A stretch of DNA of 64,000 bases from Psychrobacter urativorans (lineage in GTDB: Bacteria > Pseudomonadota > Gammaproteobacteria > Pseudomonadales > Moraxellaceae). The position numbers were made by a program, and so were the translations under genes. The notes under the pieces are model-generated. The model did not search any database. It saw only the letters and a list, made by a program, of their open reading frames with translations, and had not been told where the DNA came from. Location: assembly GCF_904846695.1 (NCBI RefSeq), contig NZ_CAJHBR010000006.1, positions 62,001 through 126,000 of the forward strand, written 5' to 3'. Positions 10,116 to 19,657 of this stretch are shown here, piece by piece (positions within the stretch are counted from its first letter, which is position 1; each line of letters starts with the position of its first letter).

Positions 10116-10739
10116 ATGATCAAAGGCAAGCCTGTGCCAAAAAAACACCTAAAAAACCTGCTGCCCACCCCTGAAAAACTTCTTGAGAGTCGCACCTTAA
10201 AACTGTTTGCACCGTACCTAACCGATGCACGGCTTTGGCAATTTAATCGCCACAGTTTGAATAAAGCGGTGTATATAGGGGTACTGAGTGCTTTTTTTCC
10301 TTTGCCAGGACAGATGCTACTGGCATTGATCGGAGCGCTCGTCTTTCGTGCCAACGTACCAATGGCTCTTGGTCTGACTTGGATCACCAATCCGCTCACA
10401 ACCTTACCGGTATTCTATGCTGGTTACTATGTAGGTGCCAAGATTCTTGATGTGCCAATGATCAGTTTGCGGCTGATTGGGCGGATGATTACTGACTTTA
10501 GCTTATGGATAATATCTGATGGGGCCAACCCCTTTATCACTTATAAAGGGGTGGTATCGATCGGAGCGTTTTGTTTAGGATTGACATTATTAGCCATCCT
10601 AAGCAGCTTGATTTGTGGTTTAGCTTTTAAAGCTATTTGGCGTTATAAAACTATCGTCAGTTGGCAAAAACGTCCTCAAGATGCAAAAAGTAAGGGCAAA
10701 TCAGCAAAAGACAAACCGTTAAAACAGCCATTAGAATAA
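10116..10739 (+). CDS. DUF2062 domain-containing membrane protein
   Basis: This is a 207-residue protein with an N-terminal LLPTPEKL segment and a FFPLPGQM motif. Hydrophobic segments include LIGALVFRANVPMALGL. The NPLTT-P-F-Y-GYYVG signature is characteristic of DUF2062. A basic, Lys-rich hydrophilic tail ends the protein. The molecular function of the family is unknown. The start at 10116 is preferred over the ATG at 9996 because family members begin shortly before the LLPTPEKL segment. In related bacteria it often lies near competence or lipoprotein-transport genes, as it does here between comEC and lolD. Confidence 0.85.
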   Translation: MIKGKPVPKKHLKNLLPTPEKLLESRTLKLFAPYLTDARLWQFNRHSLNKAVYIGVLSAFFPLPGQMLLALIGALVFRANVPMALGLTWITNPLTTLPVFYAGYYVGAKILDVPMISLRLIGRMITDFSLWIISDGANPFITYKGVVSIGAFCLGLTLLAILSSLICGLAFKAIWRYKTIVSWQKRPQDAKSKGKSAKDKPLKQPLE

Positions 10740-10854
10740 TTATGCAAAGCCGCTAGCAAAAATAAATTCCACTAGCCACTTAGATTAGAGACGACTCACA
10801 CTACTACTGAGCTTATAGCCACTGAATATTCAGCATCCATTAGAGCCCTTGCTA

Positions 10855-11535
10855 CTAATACTGTTCCCACTGACCATTACGCAGTAACAGCTGTCGATCA
10901 GCCAGTGCTGCCAAGTTGCGATCATGAGTCACCATTAATAGCGCAGTTTGCATAGTGCTTTGTAACTCAGAAAGCATGGCAAAAACACTTTGCGCATTGT
11001 CATAATCTAAGTTACCCGTTGGCTCATCTGCCAATATTAGCGAGGGCTTAGTCACTAACGCACGCGCAATAGCGACACGTTGACGCTCACCACCTGACAG
11101 CTCACCTGGTCTATGCTCTAACCGATGACCCAATCCGACATTTTCTAAAATTTCAATCGCTTGATTACGAGCATCAGCGGTAGAGACTTTTGGACGCATC
11201 AATAACGGCATAGCTACGTTTTCTATAGCAGTAAACTCCGCCAATAGATGATGAAACTGGTAAACAAACCCTAAATGCTGGTTACGCATTAACCCACGCT
11301 CAGTCTCATTCATGTGATTAAGACATTTGCCATGCAGCCACACTTCGCCACTAGTAGGCGTATCCAAACCACCGAGTAGGTGCAATAAGGTACTCTTTCC
11401 TGAGCCACTAGTGCCAACGATGGCTATGCGTTCGCCAGGTCTTACCGACAAGTCTAAACCAGTTAATACCTGCGTGCGTACGGCGCCTTCATCATATATT
11501 TTGCTGATGTTGGTCGCCTCTAAAATAGCAGACAT
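10855..11535 (-). CDS. lolD: Lipoprotein-releasing ABC transporter ATPase LolD
   Basis: This is a 226-residue ATP-binding subunit of the inner-membrane complex that extracts mature lipoproteins for transfer to LolA. Walker A (GTSGSGKST), the ABC signature ([15 protein letters not shown]) and Walker B ([12 protein letters not shown]) are all present. The order and TGNLD ending fit the MacB/LolD family. The ATG at 11535 has AAAGGAAG just upstream; a TTG at 11565 is less likely. It lies 52 bases downstream of its permease gene and is probably cotranscribed with it. Confidence 0.95.
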   Translation of the reverse strand: MSAILEATNISKIYDEGAVRTQVLTGLDLSVRPGERIAIVGTSGSGKSTLLHLLGGLDTPTSGEVWLHGKCLNHMNETERGLMRNQHLGFVYQFHHLLAEFTAIENVAMPLLMRPKVSTADARNQAIEILENVGLGHRLEHRPGELSGGERQRVAIARALVTKPSLILADEPTGNLDYDNAQSVFAMLSELQSTMQTALLMVTHDRNLAALADRQLLLRNGQWEQY

Positions 11536-11587
11536 AGCACTTCCTTTTTTTATATTACAATTCAACTTATTATTTCTTTTATCGCGA

Positions 11588-12823
11588 TTATTCGTAACGC
11601 AAGGTCTGCGCTGGTTGAATCCTAGCGGCTCGACGTGCTGGATAAATAGTCGCCAAAAAGCTTAAGACAAATGAAGCCCCAGTTATCAATGCCACATCGA
11701 CAAAACGCAGCTCCGAAGGTAAGTAGTTGATAAAATAAGCATCGAATAGATTCAGACCAAAGGTTTGGTTAATAAAACCTAGGATGTCACCAACCGTTAA
11801 CGCAAATATAATGCCCAAAATCGTGCCAGCGATAGTGCCAATAAAGCCAATCACTACTCCTTGCACCATAAATATTTGAGTGATCAACTTTGGCGAGGCG
11901 CCAAAAGTTTTTAAGATAGCGATATCGGCTTTTTTATCAGTGACTAGCATTACCAAGCTGGACACGATATTAAATGCCGCTACTAGAATAATCAAAAATA
12001 ACAGCAAGCCGACCATAGCTTTTTCCATTTGGATAGCACCAAATAAATTACCATGCGTCTGCGTCCAGTCATTGGGATAGAGCTGATCAGGTGCTATAGC
12101 AGCAGCTTTTTGTGCAGCCATAGGTGCAGTAAAGATATCATTTAGCTTTAGGCGAATCCCTTGAGCACCAGGAGGCAAGCGCAGTAATTTTGCGGCGTCA
12201 TTCATTGGAATAAAGGCCATCAAACTATCTACTTCCGGACTGATACTGAATATACCTGTCAAAGTGAAACGTTTAAAACGCGGAATAACCCCAGCTGCTG
12301 ACGGTGATGCTTCTGGCAATACTAGCGTGACTTTATCACCGATACGTAACCCTAGCGACTGAACCATCTCCTCACCCAATACGATACTGAAATCACCGCT
12401 TTTTAGGGTATCGATGCTGCCTTCAGTCATGTTATCGTTGATAATTGAGACTTTTTTCTCGTAATCAGGATCGATCCCAGTGACCATGATGCCAGCCACT
12501 TGACCGTTGGAAGTCAGCATACCCTGCAGCTGAATAAAAGGCGCTACAGCGACGACTTCTGGATCTTTTTTGATCTCATCAGCCAGTTGCTGCCAGTCAC
12601 TAATAACCTCAGTTGAGATAACTGTCGCTTGTGGCACCATACCCAAAATACGGGTTTTGAGCTCGCGATCAAAGCCATTCATCACTGACAATACAGTGAT
12701 CAATACCGCCACCCCAAGAGTCAGACCGACCATTGAAATAAGCGATATAAAAGAGATAAAGCGGTTACTGCGCTCTGCTCGGGTATAGCGTAGACCAATA
12801 AATAAGGCTAAAGGACGAAACAT
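11588..12823 (-). CDS. lolC: Lipoprotein-releasing ABC transporter permease (LolC/LolE/LolF type)
   Basis: This is a 411-residue permease with an N-terminal membrane helix (after [14 protein letters not shown]), a large periplasmic MacB-like domain, and three C-terminal helices. The LKTFGASP coupling segment and the final [17 protein letters not shown] are typical. It sorts lipoproteins together with LolD. Only one permease gene is present, as in bacteria that use a single LolF-type protein instead of separate LolC and LolE. The internal ATG at 12823 is preferred over the upstream in-frame start at 12859 because family members begin with MFRPL-like sequence. Confidence 0.93.
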   Translation of the reverse strand: MFRPLALFIGLRYTRAERSNRFISFISLISMVGLTLGVAVLITVLSVMNGFDRELKTRILGMVPQATVISTEVISDWQQLADEIKKDPEVVAVAPFIQLQGMLTSNGQVAGIMVTGIDPDYEKKVSIINDNMTEGSIDTLKSGDFSIVLGEEMVQSLGLRIGDKVTLVLPEASPSAAGVIPRFKRFTLTGIFSISPEVDSLMAFIPMNDAAKLLRLPPGAQGIRLKLNDIFTAPMAAQKAAAIAPDQLYPNDWTQTHGNLFGAIQMEKAMVGLLLFLIILVAAFNIVSSLVMLVTDKKADIAILKTFGASPKLITQIFMVQGVVIGFIGTIAGTILGIIFALTVGDILGFINQTFGLNLFDAYFINYLPSELRFVDVALITGASFVLSFLATIYPARRAARIQPAQTLRYE

Positions 12824-13234
12824 ATTCAAACTCTTTATCTTATCTAACCACAGCAGCACAAATGCTAGGATAATGATGTAGCCTTGCGCTGAGGATTAGA
12901 TATGGTTTTAGACAGACCTGCTAATTATTTGATGCTGTATTGACACTTTATATGATTTTGTATTTTGGTGTTTATAAGGTTGAGGCTAGCAAAAAGGAGA
13001 TAGTTTGACACAATTTGTCTAAAATGTGCTATTAAACGTCATCCTTAACAGTAAAATAAAAGCGCTATTTTTAAAAAAGTACTGCTTTGTTATTATTTTT
13101 TATAGGGCCCTTGCTATTAGTTAAGTCTATACCTATATATTGTATGTAAAGGATTATTGTCATTAACCCATCAGTGTTGTTTGTTGAACTGTTTAAGTCC
13201 AAACTTCACAGCTGACTTAAGTTTGAGTATTTTC
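12824..13234. other. Divergent intergenic region lolC / unknown gene
   Basis: This is AT-rich DNA of about 410 bases between divergent genes. It should hold promoters for both. An in-frame TTG at 13157 extends the downstream gene but lacks a convincing ribosome site. No repeat or operator stands out. Confidence 0.4.
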
Positions 13235-14227
13235 ATGACTACTAATTATCATTATAAAAACCTACAATCTCCTACCAAAATCACTTTAACCGAGGCCCAA
13301 ACGGCTGGTCATGCTGATCATTGGCGTATCTTAACCGATGACATGAGTCATGATGTACCTGAATGGTTACAGCAGATGATTGAGCAAGCTACAATGCCTA
13401 AAGGTCTCAATAGCAATGTCAGTGCTGAAGATAGCTGCTTATTGCTCTCTGAGGATCAACCTTGCCATATCAATCAAGTATTAGCGATGAAAAACGGTAA
13501 ACCTGAACGTTTTGTCAACGCCTACCCTTGTGTCGATAGTCTGTACGGTCTTAATTGTACTATTGAGCGTATGATCGTCAATGAGACTACTCATGATGCG
13601 GTACTGCGTCTACGAACCGCTGATGGCAGTATAATCTATGCCTTTGATCAGCTTTATACCGCCAATCGCCATTTATATCAGCAAGGCACTTCTTATTTTG
13701 TCAACTTCAGTGCTTGGGCGCATGAGATTACTATCAGCGAACAACAAGAAGTGATCATGGTTGAAGATCAAGAAGCCATTCGCTCTCACCGTGCTTTTAA
13801 CGATATCGTGGCAGCCAATAACGGTCAAGTACCTACTGACATCCAAGAGCAAGTTAAAGACTGGCAGCCAACCACTAAAGAGCAAATGCAGCCAGTAGAA
13901 ATCAACCTAGGCCATATGTGTGCTTATTTATTCGGTGATACTTTAGGTCAAGAGGACGAAGCTTGGTGTCAAGGACAAGTGTTAGGTAAGCAACAGTGTC
14001 AGTTCAATGGCAAAGATATTATACTGTTCGATGTGGTTATCTTACGTGAGCAAAATGCCGATCCATTCGTGGTTCGTATCGCTGCGCTTAGTACCCCACA
14101 AACTCAAGCCATTGGTGTACTCAACTATATTCAAGCTAATATTTGGCTACAAGCAGCTATTTATAAAGAAAATCAAAACAAACAAAATACTAAGTTGCAA
14201 CTGCAAACTCAATCGCGAGCCAGTTAG
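13235..14227 (+). CDS. Hypothetical protein, 330 residues
   Basis: I do not recognise a family. The protein starts at the ATG at 13235 (MTTNYHYKN). It is hydrophilic and acidic, without a signal peptide or membrane segment, so it is probably cytoplasmic. Several beta-rich stretches are visible, such as DAVLRLRTADGSIIYAFDQLY and VQLGHMCAYLFG-like segments followed by DIILFDVVILRE. Codon use resembles its neighbours and there is no disruption. A strong terminator follows at 14310-14340. It stands alone, between the lol genes and the SCP2 gene, which gives no functional clue. Confidence 0.7.
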   Translation: MTTNYHYKNLQSPTKITLTEAQTAGHADHWRILTDDMSHDVPEWLQQMIEQATMPKGLNSNVSAEDSCLLLSEDQPCHINQVLAMKNGKPERFVNAYPCVDSLYGLNCTIERMIVNETTHDAVLRLRTADGSIIYAFDQLYTANRHLYQQGTSYFVNFSAWAHEITISEQQEVIMVEDQEAIRSHRAFNDIVAANNGQVPTDIQEQVKDWQPTTKEQMQPVEINLGHMCAYLFGDTLGQEDEAWCQGQVLGKQQCQFNGKDIILFDVVILREQNADPFVVRIAALSTPQTQAIGVLNYIQANIWLQAAIYKENQNKQNTKLQLQTQSRAS

Positions 14228-14309
14228 CCAAGCTAATGTAGTCAGCATAGCTGCAACGTGTAGCTGCTAGCTAAGCAAACCTTGGCTTAAATCGATAAGC
14301 TGGCCCATA

Positions 14310-14340
14310 AAAAAGCCCTTAACTATATTAAGGGCTTTTT
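14310..14340. terminator. Bidirectional terminator between convergent genes
   Basis: AAAAAGCCCTTAA (14310-14322) pairs with TTAAGGGCTTTTT (14328-14340) around a 5-base loop. The A-run on one side and T-run on the other allow it to serve both the unknown gene (+) and the SCP2 gene (-). Confidence 0.9.
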
Positions 14341-14462
14341 GCGTAGTTACGATTGCTGCCAAAACCTTATAACTATATAGCGTTGAAAGAATAGCGTTCA
14401 AAGACTATATTGTCACCAACGGCCAGGCTAACATCAAATAATAATCTAGCTACAGAAATAGC

Positions 14463-14852
14463 TTAAGCGGTAGTAGTGATTGACTTGATACGCTTAAATA
14501 GCTCTTTTTGTTCAGTGCTAGGACGAGCCGTTTGTAGCGCCATCAACTGCGACATATCGCCTTCAACACGAATCTTGCCGCTCATGAAAGCGCCCATGAT
14601 TTCATTCATGTCAAAATTAGTAATGGTAGATTCAAGCGTAGCACGATCTAATAATAGTGTAGTCGTTGCTTGGTCATTCAAGACACGATGCAATAAGCCA
14701 TTAGCGAAGCTAGCTTCGATAGTCTCACTGCCATCAGCAACTTTAAGATTAATAACCATACTGGCAAGAGCTGGTGGTAAGTTCAACTCACCTGCTTCGT
14801 TACCAAATTCTTCAACTTGTGCAAACCATTCGTCAGTTAAAAAAAGAGCCAT
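14463..14852 (-). CDS. SCP2 sterol-binding domain protein
   Basis: This is a 129-residue single-domain protein with the SCP2-like fold pattern. An early WF-QVEEFG helix is followed by a beta strand (MVINLKVADG), a GLLHRV segment and the typical C-terminal GKIRVEGDMSQLMAL stretch. SCP2 domains bind hydrophobic ligands such as fatty acyl chains; bacterial single-domain members have no assigned substrate. AAAGGA lies eight bases before the ATG. It is divergent from the cbb3 operon, with a long gap between them. Confidence 0.85.
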   Translation of the reverse strand: MALFLTDEWFAQVEEFGNEAGELNLPPALASMVINLKVADGSETIEASFANGLLHRVLNDQATTTLLLDRATLESTITNFDMNEIMGAFMSGKIRVEGDMSQLMALQTARPSTEQKELFKRIKSITTTA

Positions 14853-15712
14853 TTCATTATCCTTTATGATTGAGTAGTTCGTAAACTAAAAGTAGTTCTT
14901 GTAACCTCGATAAGATCCTTCTTATCCACTAGATCAACTAATAGAGCTATTAGATAAGATAATCGAAGGCTCTCCATTATTATGCCGTGGTTTTTGGAGA
15001 AGTAAAGAGGGTTAACCCGGATGAATAGTATCAGCAACCTGTAAGCAATAAAATATTAGTGTTTTGTAACGGTATGCAACCTAGGTAGTCAGCTGATTTT
15101 ACTTACTAATCAGCTATTCGAATTTAATTCCTTACATTTCATATTGATATATTGATTTTTTTTGTTATTATGAGTGCCTATATATGTAATGCTTTATTGT
15201 ACTGTTTTCCAGTATTCCGCAGCGCTTTATCAGCGAATTATTAAAAGCTATCAGTTAAATCATTTACCAAAGAGTTTGTATTTTGGCGCATGAGTTTGAT
15301 GATATTTCATTAAGATTGCGTTACAATACCTTAAACAGAGTCGGGAGTTTTAACTAAACATTACGCAAATATTTTTTTGTCAGCCGCCGCCAGCTTAATT
15401 CTATAATTAACAACTTATTTTATCGACGCTAGACCAGTTAATTATATAAGTACTAATGCACCCTATCAAACCTCGATTTGATTTCAAAAGACGGCAGTTT
15501 TGTTGTTACTTCAATGTTATATATAATCCTACTATCAGTTGGCTAAAGCCTTGTTTTGATAAGTTATAATATTAAAGTAATAAATCAGACAACAATTTAT
15601 AACGCGCATTTACCGCGATCGTTAACTAGTTATAAAATTATTTTTTATAATGAGGGCACGGTGAATATTTAGTTAACACTGTTGATCATTCAGGCTGTAA
15701 AGGAATCATCCA
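14853..15712. promoter_or_regulatory. Long upstream region of the cbb3 oxidase operon
   Basis: About 860 bases contain no supported gene. An inverted repeat ATCAAA-N6-TTTGAT lies at 15465-15482, and TATAAT lies at 15565-15570. A canonical FNR/Anr box (TTGAT-N4-ATCAA), which would be expected for a cbb3 oxidase, was not found by eye. A long untranslated leader or an unrecognised small RNA is possible. AAAGGAATC precedes the ccoN ATG. Confidence 0.5.
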
Positions 15713-17194
15713 ATGAGTTTACAAAACACAGCAGTCGCTCCAGTGGACCGTGAGTACGAAATCACTATTATACGATTTTTTACTACTATGGCCGTAGTAT
15801 GGGGCATTATCGGTATGAGTCTCGGTGTTTTCCTTGCCTCACAATTGGCATGGCCAGCGCTTAACTTTGATACACCATGGCTGACTTTTAGTCGTTTAAG
15901 ACCACTACATACTAATGCTGTTATTTTTGCATTCGGTGGCTCAGCCTTGTTCGCTACCTCCTATTATATTGTCCAGCGTACTTGTAAAACTAGACTATTT
16001 GCCCCCTACCTTGCTTGGTTTACCTTTTGGGGTTGGCAGGCAGTTATCGTATCCGCTGTCATCACTCTTCCATTAGGATTAACCTCTACTAAAGAATATG
16101 CTGAACTAGAGTGGCCGATCGATATTTTGATCGCCTTAGTGTGGATATCTTATGCCATCGTCTTCTTCGGTACTTTGATTAAGCGCAAAACTTCACATAT
16201 TTATGTGGCTAACTGGTTCTTTGCCGCCTTTATTATCACAATTGCATTACTGCATATTGTTAATAGTATGGCTATCCCTGTTAGTGCGTTTAAGTCTTAC
16301 TCTCTATTTGGTGGTGCAACCGATGCGATGGTGCAGTGGTGGTATGGACATAATGCAGTAGGCTTTTACCTAACTGCCGCTTTCTTAGGAATGATGTACT
16401 ACTTCGTTCCTGTACAGATTGGTCGTCCTATTTACTCTTACCGCCTTTCTATCGTTCACTTTTGGGCATTGATTGCTTCGTATATGTGGGCTGGTGGTCA
16501 CCATCTGCATTATTCAGCCTTGCCAGATTGGACACAGTCATTAGCTATGGTGTTCTCTATTATCCTATTTGCACCTTCTTGGGGCGGTATGATTAATGGT
16601 GTTCTGACTCTATCAGGAAGCTGGGATAAACTACGTACCGATCCAATTATTCGCTTTATGATCGTGGCTTTATCCTTCTATGCGATGTCAACGTTCGAAG
16701 GGCCGATGATGTCTATTAAGACCGTCAACGCCTTATCGCATAATACTGACTGGACTATTGGTCACGTACACTCAGGCGCACTTGGCTGGGTAGGTATGAT
16801 CACTATAGGTTCGTTATATGTGTTGTTACCTCGTATTTATAATAAGCCAAAAATGTACTCTATCAGCTTGATTACTACTCACTTTTGGCTAGCAACAGCA
16901 GGTACTATTTTCTATATCGTTTCGATGTGGATCTCAGGTATCGGCCAAGGTATGATGTGGTTGGCTACTAACCCTGATGGTACTTTAGTATATAGTTTCG
17001 TTGACACGGTTGAGTTCTCACATTTCCCATATATCGGTCGTGCATTCGGCGGTCTACTTTATGTTTCAGGCATGTTCGTAATGGCTTATAACTGTTATAA
17101 AACCCTTAAAATGCCAGAAGGTAAGCCTGTAGATATCGCTGATCCAACTGATCATAACCCTAGTGTCAATGAGTCGAAAACGGCTAAAATATAA
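15713..17194 (+). CDS. ccoN: cbb3-type cytochrome c oxidase subunit I CcoN
   Basis: This is the 493-residue catalytic subunit of the high-affinity terminal oxidase that reduces O2 to water and pumps protons. It has about 12 membrane helices. Haem and copper ligand histidines are visible in [37 protein letters not shown] and [11 protein letters not shown]. Length and motif order match CcoN. It is the first gene of ccoNOQP, with nine bases to ccoO. Expression is probably oxygen-controlled, though no consensus box is visible upstream. Confidence 0.97.
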   Translation: MSLQNTAVAPVDREYEITIIRFFTTMAVVWGIIGMSLGVFLASQLAWPALNFDTPWLTFSRLRPLHTNAVIFAFGGSALFATSYYIVQRTCKTRLFAPYLAWFTFWGWQAVIVSAVITLPLGLTSTKEYAELEWPIDILIALVWISYAIVFFGTLIKRKTSHIYVANWFFAAFIITIALLHIVNSMAIPVSAFKSYSLFGGATDAMVQWWYGHNAVGFYLTAAFLGMMYYFVPVQIGRPIYSYRLSIVHFWALIASYMWAGGHHLHYSALPDWTQSLAMVFSIILFAPSWGGMINGVLTLSGSWDKLRTDPIIRFMIVALSFYAMSTFEGPMMSIKTVNALSHNTDWTIGHVHSGALGWVGMITIGSLYVLLPRIYNKPKMYSISLITTHFWLATAGTIFYIVSMWISGIGQGMMWLATNPDGTLVYSFVDTVEFSHFPYIGRAFGGLLYVSGMFVMAYNCYKTLKMPEGKPVDIADPTDHNPSVNESKTAKI

Positions 17195-17203
17195 GGAACG
17201 ATC

Positions 17204-17842
17204 ATGGCTGGTACACCGCATGAGATTATTGAAAAAAACACAGGCTTGTTGGTTATCGGTATCGTTATCGCAATCAGCTTTGCAACCTTAGTTGAGATTG
17301 TACCGCTAATTTATGATAACAAAGGTCCTGAAGAAGGTGGTGTGAACGCACCGCTACCTTCTATGGAACCGTGGACTGCACTTGAGTTTGAAGGTCGTGA
17401 CATCTATATTCGTGAAGGTTGTCATGTTTGCCATACACAGATGGTACGTCCGCTACGTGCAGAAGTTGAACGTTATGGCCCTTACTCACGTGCTGCTGAA
17501 TCAACTTGGGATCATCCCTTCTTGTGGGGTTCTAAACGTACTGGACCAGATCTAGCACGAGTTGGCGGACGCTATTCAGAAGACTGGCAGAAGCAACATT
17601 TAATGAACCCACGTTCATTAGTACCTGAATCAATTATGCCAGGATTTCCATGGCTTGCAGAAAATGAGATCAACGGTACTAACGTGCAAACTAAGATGCG
17701 TTTATTCCGTGACCGTTTCGGTGTTCCCTACACTCAAGAGGACATAGACGGCGCTCCTGATGCTGTACTTGGCGCTACGGAGCTTGACGCTTTAGTCGCC
17801 TATCTTCAACAGTTAGGTACTGCAATGGAAGGACAGCGCTAA
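17204..17842 (+). CDS. ccoO: cbb3-type cytochrome c oxidase subunit II CcoO
   Basis: This is a 212-residue membrane-anchored monohaem cytochrome c. One N-terminal membrane helix (about residues 13-34) anchors it, with the rest in the periplasm. The single haem-binding CxxCH is in [14 protein letters not shown], and the distal Met ligand is probably in [10 protein letters not shown]. It passes electrons from CcoP to CcoN. The stop codon overlaps the ccoQ start by one base, indicating translational coupling. Confidence 0.97.
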   Translation: MAGTPHEIIEKNTGLLVIGIVIAISFATLVEIVPLIYDNKGPEEGGVNAPLPSMEPWTALEFEGRDIYIREGCHVCHTQMVRPLRAEVERYGPYSRAAESTWDHPFLWGSKRTGPDLARVGGRYSEDWQKQHLMNPRSLVPESIMPGFPWLAENEINGTNVQTKMRLFRDRFGVPYTQEDIDGAPDAVLGATELDALVAYLQQLGTAMEGQR

Positions 17843-18024
17843 TGGGCATTGGTGAATTACAAACAATTGCAACTGTTTCAGCTTTTGTTGCCTTTATAGG
17901 TGTTGCATGGTGGGCGTATTCGCCAAAAAACAAAAAACGCTTCGAAGAAGATGCACAGCTTGCGCTTGACGATGAGGTTGTAGATACTTTATCTGAAGAG
18001 CAGCGCAATAAGGATGAAAGATGA
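17842..18024 (+). CDS. ccoQ: cbb3-type oxidase small subunit CcoQ (FixQ)
   Basis: This is a 60-residue protein with a single N-terminal membrane helix (about residues 6-25) followed by the conserved AYSPKNKKRFEEDA segment and an acidic cytoplasmic tail. CcoQ stabilises the assembled complex and protects it in oxygen. Its ends overlap both neighbours (ccoO by one base, ccoP by four), confirming a tight operon. Confidence 0.93.
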   Translation: MGIGELQTIATVSAFVAFIGVAWWAYSPKNKKRFEEDAQLALDDEVVDTLSEEQRNKDER

Positions 18025-19175
18025 CAGCTTTTTGGAGTTCTTGGATTACCATAATTGCCTTTTCGTGTTGGTTATTTATTCTTGGCATACTGTTAATGGT
18101 ACTCAAGTTTAAACCTGAAGTAGAAGAAGATGGTACTACTGGTCATGACTATGATGGTATTCGAGAATACGATAAACCACTTCCTAAATGGTGGTTAGTA
18201 ATATTTTTTGGCTCAATAGCCTGGGGTATAGTTTATTGGGTATTCTTCCCAGCTATGTTCCCTGGTACTTGGCATGGCATCGCAACAGTAGAAGTCGATG
18301 GCGACACAGTGCCTTGGACCTCGAAAAATGAGCTTTATAGTGAGCTTGAACAAAACAATAAAGTATTCACTGATAACTTTGAGAAGTCTATTTTAGCTAA
18401 AGCAAATGCTACTAGTGCTACTGAAACCTTGAATGAACTTTCTGTTCTTCAAGCGACTATGCGTCGCAGTGAGACACCACCAGCAGACTTACAGACTCAA
18501 ATAGATAAGAAAATTGAAGAGCTTGCCCCAGCTGTTGAGAAACTGGCTGAAGACCCAGGTGCTTTAAAAGTTGGTAGCCGTCTGTTCTTGCAGAATTGTG
18601 CAGTCTGTCACGGCTCTAATGCCAAAGGTGCACTTGGCTATCCCAACTTGACGGATGGTGACTGGTTATATGGCGGCAATGCCAGTAATCTTCTAGCCAC
18701 ACTTCATAATGGACGTGTCGGCGGTATGCCAGCTTGGCGTGAACAGATTGGTGAAGAAGGTGTGCGTGCCGCTTCTGAATATGTTTTATCTTTATCTGCC
18801 AACAATGGTAGCAAAGCTAATGGCGAACTTGATAAAACCTTAGTAGCTCAAGGTAGCGCTATTTTTGCTCAAAACTGTGCGCTTTGTCATGGTAAAGATG
18901 GTAAAGGTATGATTTCAGCTGGCGCTCCTAACCTTACTGATCAAGTATGGTTATATGGTGGTGATCGTGAGACAGTACGTAATACTTTACGTTATGGTCG
19001 CGCTGGTGTTATGCCACAGTGGGAAACTAAGCTAGGTAATGAGCGTATTATGTTAGTCGTTGCTTATGTCTACTCGCTGTCAGACAAAAATGCTAAGACA
19101 GTTAAAGCTGATGCCAATATTACCGCTAGTGCTACTGCTCCTGTAGCTGCAGTAAAAGTAAGCAGCGCTAACTAA
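18021..19175 (+). CDS. ccoP: cbb3-type cytochrome c oxidase subunit III CcoP
   Basis: This is a 384-residue dihaem cytochrome c. Two N-terminal membrane helices (about residues 4-27 and 55-76) come first, with the conserved DGIREYDKPLPKWW segment between them. Two periplasmic cytochrome c domains follow, with CAVCHG and CALCHG haem sites. Each is followed by a Met-ligand segment (GGMPAW, GVMPQW). It receives electrons from soluble or bc1-linked cytochrome c. The start overlaps ccoQ by four bases. The last gene of ccoNOQP, it is followed by a strong terminator. Confidence 0.97.
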   Translation: MTAFWSSWITIIAFSCWLFILGILLMVLKFKPEVEEDGTTGHDYDGIREYDKPLPKWWLVIFFGSIAWGIVYWVFFPAMFPGTWHGIATVEVDGDTVPWTSKNELYSELEQNNKVFTDNFEKSILAKANATSATETLNELSVLQATMRRSETPPADLQTQIDKKIEELAPAVEKLAEDPGALKVGSRLFLQNCAVCHGSNAKGALGYPNLTDGDWLYGGNASNLLATLHNGRVGGMPAWREQIGEEGVRAASEYVLSLSANNGSKANGELDKTLVAQGSAIFAQNCALCHGKDGKGMISAGAPNLTDQVWLYGGDRETVRNTLRYGRAGVMPQWETKLGNERIMLVVAYVYSLSDKNAKTVKADANITASATAPVAAVKVSSAN

Positions 19176-19657
19176 AGTCTATAATATTTTAGTTAAGCGT
19201 CAGTGGTTAGTGTTAGATAGGATGTGAAATAAAGGAGAACTGTTAATACAGTTCTCCTTTTTATTATTATTAGGTAGTAACTACAAAAAGTAAAAACAAT
19301 TATCAACCACCTGAATATAGTGACTATTTTTTATTACATCTCCCCATTTACAGTAAGGGTAATGCTAAAATAGTGACTCAAATAACTATTTATTAAGACA
19401 TTTTTTTATAGTAATTAGTGGATGATCAACATATTTTCAATTGTTGTTGGTTATATACAATCGATCATTTGGTCGTTGAAACTGTATCGATATTTAGATG
19501 CTAAGTATCATCAACAGTAGCTATAAGTGGTAGCCATGATGCAAGTTTCAACTCCTTACTGACATTGATAAAAGCGTAGATTTATACATTCAATAGCTAT
19601 AATTTATGTTCGTTACTCATGCCAGCAGACTGATTCTTTTTTTAAAGAGGCAAGTTT
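19176..19657. other. Intergenic region ccoP / ccoG
   Basis: Apart from the terminator at 19231, about 390 AT-rich bases remain before ccoG. They probably include its own promoter. A complete FNR-type box was not seen, only half-sites such as TTGAT near 19564. No open frame is supported. Confidence 0.4.
19231..19263 (+). terminator. Rho-independent terminator after ccoNOQP
   Basis: A perfect 12-bp stem, AAAGGAGAACTG (19231-19242) with CAGTTCTCCTTT (19249-19260), encloses a 6-base loop and is followed by a T-rich run. It ends the ccoNOQP transcript. Confidence 0.92.

Noticed and set aside
14853..15712. FNR/Anr box before ccoN
   Set aside because: Only half-sites (TTGAT) and an inverted arrangement ATCAAA-N6-TTTGAT were found, not TTGAT-N4-ATCAA.
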